DNA of 14,013 nucleotides from CAIKMD01 sp035277525 (lineage in GTDB: Bacteria; Pseudomonadota; Alphaproteobacteria; ATCC43930; CGMCC-115725), in the NCBI GenBank assembly GCA_035277525.1, contig DATEKH010000220.1, forward strand, positions 1 through 14,013, given 5' to 3'. A program made the position numbers and the translations under genes. Shown here piece by piece: positions 1-7,567 of this stretch; position 1 is the first letter of the stretch, and the number at the start of each line of letters is the position of its first letter. The notes beneath the pieces are model-generated. The model was not told where the DNA came from, searched no databases, and saw only the letters and a program-made list of their open reading frames with translations.

Positions 1-1642
<1,642 letters not shown>

Positions 1643-1713
1643 GAGACGAACTCCAAGGGTTGACGCCGGCCTAGCGCGCGCGCCAAGACCGGAGCTTTGC
1701 GAGGGATATTAGC

Positions 1714-2628
1714 ATGACCGAGCGCATCGCCTTTCTGGGCATCGGCCTGATGGGCGCGCCGATGGCCAAACGCCTCATGGCGGCGGGTCATTCGCTGACG
1801 CTGTGGAACCGCAGCCGCGCCAAAGCCGAGGCTGTGTGCGGTCCCGGCAGCCGCGTCGCCGCCGCGCCCGCGGACGCCGCCAACGGCGCCGACCTGCTCA
1901 TCACCATGCTCGAGAACGGGCCGGTGGTGGACACCGTGCTGTTCGGCCCCGAGGGCGCCGCCGCAGCCCTCGCGCCCGGCGCCCTCGTCGTGGATATGAG
2001 CTCGAGCCCGCCGCCTCTGGCGCGGGATCACGCCGCGCGCTTTGCCGCCCGCGGCATCGCCTATCTCGATGCGCCGGTCTCGGGCGGGGTGGTCGGGGCC
2101 GAGGCCGGGAGCCTCGCCATCATGGCGGGCGGCGAGCCCGAGGCTTTCGCCCGCGCGCGGCTGGTCTTCGCCGCCTTGGGCCGGGCCACGCGGGTCGGCC
2201 CGGCCGGCAGCGGCCAGCTTGCCAAATGCTGCAACCAGGCGATCGTCGCTATTACCATCGGCGCGGTAGCCGAGGCGTTGCTGCTTGCGGCTGCGAGCGG
2301 CGCCGATCCGGCGGCGGTCCGCGAGGCGCTCAGGGGCGGCTTTGCCGATAGCCGGATCCTCGAATTGCACGGCCGGCGCATGATCGAGCGCGATTTCCGC
2401 CCGGGCGGGCGGGCACGGGTGCAGTTGAAGGATCAGGACACGATCCTGGACGCGGCCAAGAGCGCGGGGCTGCGCCTGCCTTTGAGCGAATGCGTCACCG
2501 GGCTTTATCGCGACCTCGTCGCCGCGGGCGGCGCCGAGCTCGATCAAAACGCGCTGTTGTTGCAACTCGAACACATCAACGCGCCGAGCCGATTGGGCGC
2601 GGGAACCAACAGACCGGCCTATCCTTAG
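1714..2628 (+). CDS. NAD(P)-dependent beta-hydroxyacid dehydrogenase (3-hydroxyisobutyrate / 2-hydroxy-3-oxopropionate reductase family)
   Basis: A 304-residue soluble oxidoreductase of the HIBADH/GarR family, at the family's usual length. The N-terminal Rossmann motif GIGLMG is at residues 9-14. The substrate-binding segment APVSGGVVGAEAG runs from residue 120. The catalytic lysine is K171 in GSGQLAKCCNQ, where most relatives have a K-x-x-N-N type sequence. The C-terminal helical domain has the conserved KDQD...A...G..LP pattern around residues 236-258. GAGGG-like ribosome-binding sequence (gcgaggg) precedes the ATG at about 9 nt. It is divergent from the sugar-acid dehydratase, which makes a role in sugar-acid or hydroxyacid catabolism plausible, for example reduction of a semialdehyde. 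The exact substrate and the NADH/NADPH preference are not resolved. Confidence 0.9.
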   Translation: MTERIAFLGIGLMGAPMAKRLMAAGHSLTLWNRSRAKAEAVCGPGSRVAAAPADAANGADLLITMLENGPVVDTVLFGPEGAAAALAPGALVVDMSSSPPPLARDHAARFAARGIAYLDAPVSGGVVGAEAGSLAIMAGGEPEAFARARLVFAALGRATRVGPAGSGQLAKCCNQAIVAITIGAVAEALLLAAASGADPAAVREALRGGFADSRILELHGRRMIERDFRPGGRARVQLKDQDTILDAAKSAGLRLPLSECVTGLYRDLVAAGGAELDQNALLLQLEHINAPSRLGAGTNRPAYP

Positions 2629-2724
2629 ACGATGATATCGAACGAGAGGGTGGGAGTTCGCGCATGTGCAGGGCGCGATGGCCTGTCGCGCCGCACGGGA
2701 ATTTCAACGGAAACGAAAGCGTTA

Positions 2725-2757
2725 CATAGCTATGCTTGACTTGACCGGGTCACCCGG
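2725..2757. promoter_or_regulatory. Two palindromes in the intergenic region before the ClC gene
   Basis: The 202-nt gap between the dehydrogenase and the ClC gene holds no gene. It contains two perfect palindromes close together: CATAGCTATG at 2725-2734 and CCGGGTCACCCGG (6-bp arms, 1-nt centre) at 2745-2757. A TTGACTTGAC direct repeat lies between them at 2736-2745. They could be operator sites for the ClC gene, 70-100 nt upstream of its start. I see no convincing -35/-10 pair, so the role is a guess. Confidence 0.3.
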
Positions 2758-2830
2758 GCCAGGTCGGCTTGATTCTGTGTCGCGCCCGGGTTGGAGCCGG
2801 CGCCGCGACCCGGATGCGGGAAAGTGAAAC

Positions 2831-4717
2831 ATGGCAATCGAGCTCGGGCCCAAGAAATCCCCGGCGGCGGCTTACGCCCGCGCTCTGCCCTGGAGCCGCT
2901 TTCTGTTCGATTGGCGCGCCGCGAAATTCCTGCTCCGGCTGCGCTGGCGGGCCCTGCTGCGCCAGCTCGAGCGCCGTCATCTGCGCAGCAACGAGGTGGC
3001 GCTCACCGTCTTTAGCGGCATCATCGGTTTCACCGTTGGGCTCGGCGTCGCCGCGGTGCGCGGCACGATGCAGCTGCTCCATGAGGTGAATTTCGGCGTG
3101 TCGGGCGCTCACCTCCTCAGCGAGGGCATCGGCCTGACTTGGTGGAAGGTGCTGGTGGTTCCATGCATCGGCGGCCTGGTGGTCGGCGCCGTGACCCTCG
3201 CGATCCGCCGCATGCGGCCGCGCGAAGTGGTCGACGCGATCGAGGCCAACGCGCTTTACGGCGGCAAGATGTCGCTGATCGACAGCATCAACCTGACCGT
3301 GCTCACCGTGCTCTCGGGCGGGTTCGGCGCCTCGGTCGGGCTCGAAGCCGCCTATACCCAGCTTGGCGCCGGCTTCGCCTCGAATCTGGGCGAGGCGCTC
3401 CGGATGCGGCGCGACGATCTGCGCACGCTCGTGGGGTGCGGCGCAGCGGCGGCGATCGCCGCCGCCTTCAACGCGCCGTTGGCTGGCGCGTTCTATGCCT
3501 TCGAGCTGATCATCGGCAGCTACGCCACCGCGGTGCTGGCGCCGGTAACCGTCGCCGCCCTCGCCGCGACTTTCGCCGAGCGCATCACCGTGGGATCCGA
3601 CCCGCTGTTCTTCGTCTCCGAGGCCATGCAAATCCATGGCCGCGATTTTTTCTTTTTCGCGCTGATGGGCGTGATCGCGTCGGGGCTCGGCATTGTCACC
3701 ATGCTGTGCGTCACCTGGCTCGAGCGCGTGTTCCGCCGCTACGCCATCCCGGTCTGGGCGCGGCCGATGGTCGGCGGGCTGGTGGTCGGCGCGATCGCCT
3801 TCTTCCTGCCGCAGGTCCTGGGTAGCGGCCATGGCGCGATCCAGGAAGTGATCGCCGGTCAGATCCCGCCGCTCTTTCTGTTTCTGCTGATACCGGCCAA
3901 GGCGATCGCCTCGTCCTTTTCGGTGGGCTCGGGATTCCGCGGCGGCCTGTTCAGCTCGTCGCTCTTCCTTGGCGCGCTCTTTGGCGCAGGCTGCGGCGTG
4001 ATCGTGCAGCATTTGACGCCGTTCCATCCCCCCGATGTGATCGCCTACACGCTCGTCGGCATGGGCTCGATGGCGACGGCGATCGTCGGCGCGCCGGTGA
4101 CGATGATCCTGCTGATCCTGGAGCTCACCGCCAATTTCTACGCCTCGATCGGCGTCATGGTCGGCGTGATCGTCGCCTCGATGATCGTGCGCGTCGGCTT
4201 CGGCTATTCCTTCGCGACCTGGCGCTTCCATGTGCGCGGCGTGCCGATCCGCGGCGCCGCCGATATCGGCTGGGTGCGCGACCTTACGGCGATCAAGCTG
4301 ATGCGGCGCGACATTCACACCATTCCCGAGGATCTGCCGCTCGCCGAATTGCGCCGGCAATTCCCCTTGGGCGGAACGAAGCGCGCTTTCCTGCTCGACA
4401 AGGCCGGGAACTATGCCGGGATGGTGCTGACGCCCGATGCGCACAATCCCGATCTCGACGAGAGGCTCGCGACCCTGGTCGCGGGCGATCTGCGCCAGGG
4501 TGCCAATCAATTTCTGCTGCCGCAGCAGAATGTGCGCGCGGCGCTCGATCTTTTCCTCACCGCCGAGCTCGAAGCCTTGCCCGTGGTGGCGAGCGCGACC
4601 GATCATCGCGTCATCGGCTTCATCACCGAGGCTTATGCGCTCAGGCGCTACAGCCAGGAGCTCGAGCGGGCGCGCGCCGGCGATTTGCGCGACAACACGC
4701 TCTTCGGCCCCGCCTGA
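2831..4717 (+). CDS. ClC family anion channel/transporter with C-terminal CBS domains, atypical ion-pathway motifs
   Basis: A 628-residue inner-membrane protein. Hydrophobic segments span about residues 55-460 and a cytoplasmic tail with two CBS-like repeats spans about 485-610. The ClC fold shows in VLSGGFGASVGLE (gating glutamate E172), FNAPLAGAFYAFE (helix H), GSGFRGGLFSSSL (helix N) and a tyrosine at Y459 where the pore tyrosine is expected. Several signatures are altered. GREGP is GLEAA, the GSGIP serine motif cannot be recognised (RPREVVDAIEA stands there), and GxFAP is GLFSS. The inner proton glutamate position (E203 in E. coli ClC-ec1) is leucine L226, while the preceding glutamate E225 is kept. 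The N-terminal 50 residues are basic and cytoplasmic. The start ATG follows a weak GGGAAAG. Chloride/anion transport is the family role. Whether this is a channel, an exchanger or selective for another anion is open. Confidence 0.92.
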   Translation: MAIELGPKKSPAAAYARALPWSRFLFDWRAAKFLLRLRWRALLRQLERRHLRSNEVALTVFSGIIGFTVGLGVAAVRGTMQLLHEVNFGVSGAHLLSEGIGLTWWKVLVVPCIGGLVVGAVTLAIRRMRPREVVDAIEANALYGGKMSLIDSINLTVLTVLSGGFGASVGLEAAYTQLGAGFASNLGEALRMRRDDLRTLVGCGAAAAIAAAFNAPLAGAFYAFELIIGSYATAVLAPVTVAALAATFAERITVGSDPLFFVSEAMQIHGRDFFFFALMGVIASGLGIVTMLCVTWLERVFRRYAIPVWARPMVGGLVVGAIAFFLPQVLGSGHGAIQEVIAGQIPPLFLFLLIPAKAIASSFSVGSGFRGGLFSSSLFLGALFGAGCGVIVQHLTPFHPPDVIAYTLVGMGSMATAIVGAPVTMILLILELTANFYASIGVMVGVIVASMIVRVGFGYSFATWRFHVRGVPIRGAADIGWVRDLTAIKLMRRDIHTIPEDLPLAELRRQFPLGGTKRAFLLDKAGNYAGMVLTPDAHNPDLDERLATLVAGDLRQGANQFLLPQQNVRAALDLFLTAELEALPVVASATDHRVIGFITEAYALRRYSQELERARAGDLRDNTLFGPA

Positions 4718-4721
4718 TGGC

Positions 4722-4740
4722 CTGCGGCGCACTGCCGCGG
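4722..4740 (+). terminator. Weak hairpin after the ClC gene
   Basis: GCGGC (4724-4728) pairs with GCCGC (4734-4738) over a 5-nt loop, extended by a T-G wobble and a C-G pair, starting 5 nt after the ClC stop codon. There is no clear T tract behind it, so intrinsic termination is possible but unproven. Confidence 0.3.
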
Positions 4741-4747
4741 CCCGTTC

Positions 4748-4761
4748 TTGATCCAGATCAA
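4748..4761. promoter_or_regulatory. FNR/FixK/Anr-type operator upstream of the phasin gene
   Basis: TTGATCCAGATCAA is a perfect match to the CRP/FNR-superfamily oxygen-response palindrome TTGAT-N4-ATCAA, and its reverse complement TTGATCTGGATCAA is the classic FixK/Anr consensus. Its centre (4754.5) lies 73 nt before the phasin start. With the candidate -10 at 4794-4799 the centre would be near -51; a class II site would sit near -41.5, so the exact promoter is uncertain. The regulator itself is not in this window. Confidence 0.72.
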
Positions 4762-4793
4762 ACCGCCTTCGCCGCGATCGTGGTCTGTTGACC

Positions 4794-4799
4794 GATAAT
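4794..4799 (+). promoter_or_regulatory. Candidate -10 element for the phasin gene
   Basis: GATAAT is one mismatch from TATAAT and lies 28 nt before the phasin ATG. No good -35 is visible at 17 bp, which fits an activator-dependent promoter working with the FNR/FixK box just upstream. This rests on position and composition only. Confidence 0.35.
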
Positions 4800-4827
4800 T
4801 CGCGGAACGGAGGAAGGACCAAGGACC

Positions 4828-5253
4828 ATGCCGGATCAGACCCATCCCAAGAAAGCGGCAGCCAAAGCCGCTGCCTTCCGGCCGGCCGAGGGCTGGGACG
4901 GGCAGGTGGCCTCGCTGCTCGCGATGAACCAACGCGCATATCGCATGCTGGCGCGCGGCGTTTCGGCCTTCGCCGAAGAAATGACGCGCTTCACCGCGGC
5001 GCGGCTGCGCGAGGACAGCGCCGCCTGGCAGGTCCTCGCTGCCTGCCGGAGCCCGATCGACGCCTTCGAATGCCAGCGCCGCTATGCGGAAACCGCGACC
5101 GAGCAATATCTCGCCGAGGCGGGCAAGCTCTCCGAGATCGCAATGACCATGGCGAGCGAGAATCTCGCTGCACTGCAAAGCGACGCCGCCGAAGCGACGG
5201 CTGCGACGCTCTCAAATGCGCAATGGCCACTGGCACAACGCGCCGGGTCGTGA
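4828..5253 (+). CDS. Phasin family protein (PHA granule-associated)
   Basis: A 141-residue alanine-rich, apparently all-helical protein without cysteine-rich, membrane or signal sequences, resembling short phasins of the Phasin_2 type. Phasins coat polyhydroxyalkanoate granules, control granule size and number, and may bind PHA synthase. After a lysine/alanine-rich N-terminus (KKAAAKAAAF, about residues 8-17) comes an amphipathic helical region. The typical phasin pattern is a W.VLAACRSPIDAFECQRRY segment followed by a helix containing YLAEAGKLSEIA. A GGAGGAAGG purine-rich ribosome-binding sequence lies about 10 nt before the ATG. The gene follows a perfect FNR/FixK-type box, so low-oxygen induction is likely, which fits PHA build-up when respiration is limited. 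The next gene starts 70 nt downstream on the same strand and may be co-transcribed. Phasin sequences diverge, so assignment is by pattern rather than catalytic residues. Confidence 0.75.
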   Translation: MPDQTHPKKAAAKAAAFRPAEGWDGQVASLLAMNQRAYRMLARGVSAFAEEMTRFTAARLREDSAAWQVLAACRSPIDAFECQRRYAETATEQYLAEAGKLSEIAMTMASENLAALQSDAAEATAATLSNAQWPLAQRAGS

Positions 5254-5323
5254 CATGATTGGCACGATCCGACCAGAATATTGAAGCGAGTTTCCACCCG
5301 GGCTGAGCCAAAGGGAGGACGAC

Positions 5324-5515
5324 ATGGCTCAATATCGCTGCTACTTCCTCGGCGCGGACGATCAACTCATGGGCGCCGAAACCATCCAATGCGAGGGTGA
5401 TGCGGAAGCGATGTCGCTGGCGCGCCGGACGTTCGCGCTAAAGGCCTACGCCAAAGGCTTCGAGCTTCTCGAGGGCGAGCGCCGCGTCGCAGCGGTCGAG
5501 GTGAGCCACCCCTAA
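5324..5515 (+). CDS. Small conserved-looking protein of unknown function, 63 aa
   Basis: I do not recognise a named family. The 63-residue product begins MAQYRCYFLGADDQLMGAE and ends with an EVSHP tail. It looks like an alpha/beta mini-protein: a first strand (YRCYFL), a second strand (AETIQCEG) and an alanine-rich helix (DAEAMSLARRTFALK). A strand-strand-helix pattern with a D-A-E-A motif at the helix start is common among small uncharacterised alphaproteobacterial proteins, as far as I recall. There are no membrane segments and only two cysteines (C6, C25), not in a metal-binding pair. A strong GGGAGG ribosome-binding sequence sits 7-8 nt before the ATG, which supports real translation. It lies 70 nt behind the phasin gene, possibly in the same oxygen-regulated unit. 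Confidence 0.7.
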   Translation: MAQYRCYFLGADDQLMGAETIQCEGDAEAMSLARRTFALKAYAKGFELLEGERRVAAVEVSHP

Positions 5516-5543
5516 GGGGGTGTCGCCGCCGGCTCGAGCCGGC
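5507..5543. terminator. Tandem palindromes between convergent genes (candidate bidirectional terminator)
   Basis: CACCCC (5507-5512) pairs with GGGGTG (5517-5522) across a 4-nt loop that overlaps the TAA stop. It is followed by the perfect 16-bp palindrome GCCGGCTCGAGCCGGC (5528-5543), which ends 2 nt before the end of the convergent dehydrogenase gene. Placement fits a two-way terminator for convergent transcripts, but neither side has a T tract. Confidence 0.4.
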
Positions 5544-5544
5544 C

Positions 5545-6483
5545 TCACGGAACCGGCGTGATCAGCGGCTTGCCGGCAAACTGCGCCTTGAGATTTTTGA
5601 TCATCAGCCGGCCCATGGCGAGCCTTGTGGCCTCGGTCGCGCTGGCGAGATGGGGCAGCAGCACGACATTGTCGAGCGCCATCAGGGCCGCTGGCACGTT
5701 CGGCTCGTCCTCGTAGACGTCGAGCCCGGCACCGCCGAGCCGGCCCTCGCGCAGCGCCGCCACCATCGCCGCTTCATCGACGACGCTGCCGCGCGCGATG
5801 TTGACGATCACCCCTTTGGGGCCGAGCGCCTCGATGACCGACGCATCAACGAGATGGCGCGTCGCCTCGCCGCCTGGCGCGGCCAGCATCAAATAATCGC
5901 TCGCCCGCGCCATGGCTTTGAGATCGTCGAAAAACGGATAGGGCATGTCGGGCTGGCGCCGGCGGCCGAAATAGACGACGCGCATCCCGAAAGCCTCGGC
6001 GCGCTTCGCCACGGCCTTGCCGATGCGGCCAAGCCCTAAAATCCCCATGGTCGCGCCGCCCACTTTGGTCGCAAGTGGGAATGCCCGTTTGCGCCACAGC
6101 CCATCGCGGACGAAACGGTCGGCCACGACGATTCGCCTGGCCACCGCCAGTACCAAGGCCATGCCGATATCGGCGACGCAATCGGTTAGCACGTCCGGGG
6201 CATAGGTTACGGCGATGCCGCGGGCGCGCGCGGCCTTGAGATCGATGTGATCGGTGCCGACGCTCATCGTCGCGATGATTTCGAGGTGCGGCAGGGCGGC
6301 AATCAATTCCGCGGGGACGCGATAGCCCGTAAAACTGGCAAAGCCGCGGATCCTGTCCTTGAGCGGCGCCAAAAAAGCCTGCGCCTCTCGTGCCTCGAAC
6401 AATTTGTGCACGACGAAATTCTCGCCGAGCTCCGCCATGACCGGCTCGAGAAGACGCGGCGCAACCACAATTTCAGGCTTCAT
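5545..6483 (-). CDS. D-isomer 2-hydroxyacid dehydrogenase (glyoxylate/hydroxypyruvate reductase-like)
   Basis: A 312-residue soluble NAD(P)H-dependent dehydrogenase of the D-2-hydroxyacid family, at the usual length. The outer catalytic domain comes from both ends of the chain, with the coenzyme domain inserted at about residues 97-280. The dinucleotide loop GLGRIG is at 150-155. The catalytic triad is R231 (NIARGS), E260 (DVYEDEP) and H278 (LLPHLASAT). Three arginines, R174-R176, follow the second beta strand where NAD-specific enzymes carry an acidic residue, so NADPH preference is likely. The substrate loop VGTDHID at 75-81 fits glyoxylate/hydroxypyruvate or 2-ketogluconate reductases. GGAG lies 7-8 nt before the ATG. 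It is divergent from the CHAD gene across a 147-nt AT-rich spacer and convergent with the 63-aa gene. The precise substrate is not resolved. Confidence 0.9.
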   Translation of the reverse strand: MKPEIVVAPRLLEPVMAELGENFVVHKLFEAREAQAFLAPLKDRIRGFASFTGYRVPAELIAALPHLEIIATMSVGTDHIDLKAARARGIAVTYAPDVLTDCVADIGMALVLAVARRIVVADRFVRDGLWRKRAFPLATKVGGATMGILGLGRIGKAVAKRAEAFGMRVVYFGRRRQPDMPYPFFDDLKAMARASDYLMLAAPGGEATRHLVDASVIEALGPKGVIVNIARGSVVDEAAMVAALREGRLGGAGLDVYEDEPNVPAALMALDNVVLLPHLASATEATRLAMGRLMIKNLKAQFAGKPLITPVP

Positions 6484-6546
6484 GCAACAACTCCGATTTC
6501 ACGCATAACTATCTATGATATCTCTGATTTTGTCCCTACTCCCGAT

Positions 6547-6555
6547 TTATCCACA
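6547..6555 (+). promoter_or_regulatory. Consensus DnaA box in a divergent intergenic region
   Basis: TTATCCACA is identical to the high-affinity R1-type DnaA box. It sits in the AT-rich 147-nt spacer between the D-2-hydroxyacid dehydrogenase (minus) and the CHAD gene (plus), next to the AT-rich run around 6501-6532. I see no second box or iteron nearby, so this is not an origin. A regulatory site or a chance match are the alternatives. Confidence 0.4.
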
Positions 6556-6630
6556 GGATTCGGGAAAAGCCCGGCTTCCCCAGCTGCCATCGAACCGGTA
6601 CAAAACTAGCAAGCCCCGGAGGCAGAAAAA

Positions 6631-7560
6631 ATGACTGAGGCGCTGAGGCGTGGCCCGGCGACGGCTTCCGTCCTTGAGATCGGTTCGAGCACGTCGCCTA
6701 CGATCTCGCCCGACACCACGGTCGGAGCGGGGTTGCAAGCGCTGCTCGGTGCGAGCTTGCGCGGGCTGCGCCATCCCAATCACCGCGGCGAGACCGAGCG
6801 GCCCGAGAGCGTGCATCGCTTTCGCGTCGGGTTGCGGCGGTTGCGCTCGCTCATTTCGGCCTTCCGCTCGGTTCTGCCCGAAGCCGAACGCAAAGCCCTG
6901 GGCGCGCGTCTCTCGGCCCTTGGCAAGCGCTACAGCCGCGTGCGCGAATGGGATGTGTTCCTTGCCGGCACGTTGCGGCCGATGGCGGCGGCGCTCGAGG
7001 ACGAGCCGGCCTTGCTGGAGCTCGAAGCCTGCGCGCGCGAGGCGCGGCGGCGAGCCTTGCCCGGCCCGGTGAATTTCCAGGCCGAGGGCAATGAGGTGGC
7101 GAGCGCGATTGCCGCGGCCAATTGGCTGCATCATGCGGCACCCGAATTCGCAGCCGAATGGCGCGGAAATCTCAAAGACTTCGCAACCACGCTTCTGGCC
7201 AAGAATCATCGTCGTTTGCGAAAGCGCTTGAAGGTGGTCGATCTCGCCCGACAGGAATCCTTTCATGAATTAAGGATTCAGGCCAAGAAAATGAGATATC
7301 CTGTTGAAATGTTTGAAGATATGTTCGATAAAAATGCTATCGACGAATATCTGGAGCGGCTGATCGCCGTCCAAGATTCGCTCGGCCATCTCAACGACGC
7401 GTTGGTGGCGCGTTCCTTGATCAATGAGTTGCCGCTCTCCTCGCGCCCGCAAGGTCTCGCCAATGGCTGGCTTGCGCATGAGGTCGAGTTCTGCCGCGAG
7501 CGCTTTCCCTCGGCCGCCAAGAAATTGCGCAAGGCCAAGCCGTTCTGGAACGAAGTGTAG
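6631..7560 (+). CDS. CHAD domain protein (polyphosphate-binding type)
   Basis: A 309-residue all-helical protein with the two halves of a CHAD domain. The first conserved helix is ESVHRFRVGLRRLRS at 59-73 (H62, R63, R65, R69, R70, R72). The second is FHELRIQAKKMRY at 211-223 (H212, R215, K219, K220, R222). These basic helices line the pocket that binds inorganic polyphosphate in studied members, and CHAD proteins have been localised to polyphosphate granules. No CYTH triphosphatase domain is present, so this is a stand-alone CHAD protein and a binder rather than an evident enzyme. The first 30 residues are Ser/Thr/Pro-rich and probably disordered. GGAGG lies 8-9 nt before the ATG. About 90 bases at 7261-7350, encoding the second CHAD motif, have near 31% GC, far below the rest of the gene. 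The gene stops 7 nt before the end of the convergent kinase gene. Confidence 0.85.
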   Translation: MTEALRRGPATASVLEIGSSTSPTISPDTTVGAGLQALLGASLRGLRHPNHRGETERPESVHRFRVGLRRLRSLISAFRSVLPEAERKALGARLSALGKRYSRVREWDVFLAGTLRPMAAALEDEPALLELEACAREARRRALPGPVNFQAEGNEVASAIAAANWLHHAAPEFAAEWRGNLKDFATTLLAKNHRRLRKRLKVVDLARQESFHELRIQAKKMRYPVEMFEDMFDKNAIDEYLERLIAVQDSLGHLNDALVARSLINELPLSSRPQGLANGWLAHEVEFCRERFPSAAKKLRKAKPFWNEV

Positions 7561-7567
7561 CGCTCGG

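Noticed and set aside
2736..2764. TTGACT as the -35 of a ClC promoter
   Set aside because: At 16-18 bp spacing there is no -10-like hexamer, only GC-rich sequence.
2750..4939. Long minus-strand open frame (729 codons) opposite the ClC gene
   Set aside because: It is antisense to a clear ClC gene. Its product is low-complexity (His/Arg/Asp/Gln-rich) without family motifs, as expected from the antisense of GC-rich codons.
5260..5276. TGGCAC sequence as a sigma-54 promoter before the 63-aa gene
   Set aside because: The -24 like half is present, but the -12 position reads GACCA instead of TTGCW, with no GC at the required place.
6547..6555. Replication origin at the DnaA box
   Set aside because: Only one box is visible, with no cluster, iterons or dnaA/hemE-type neighbours.
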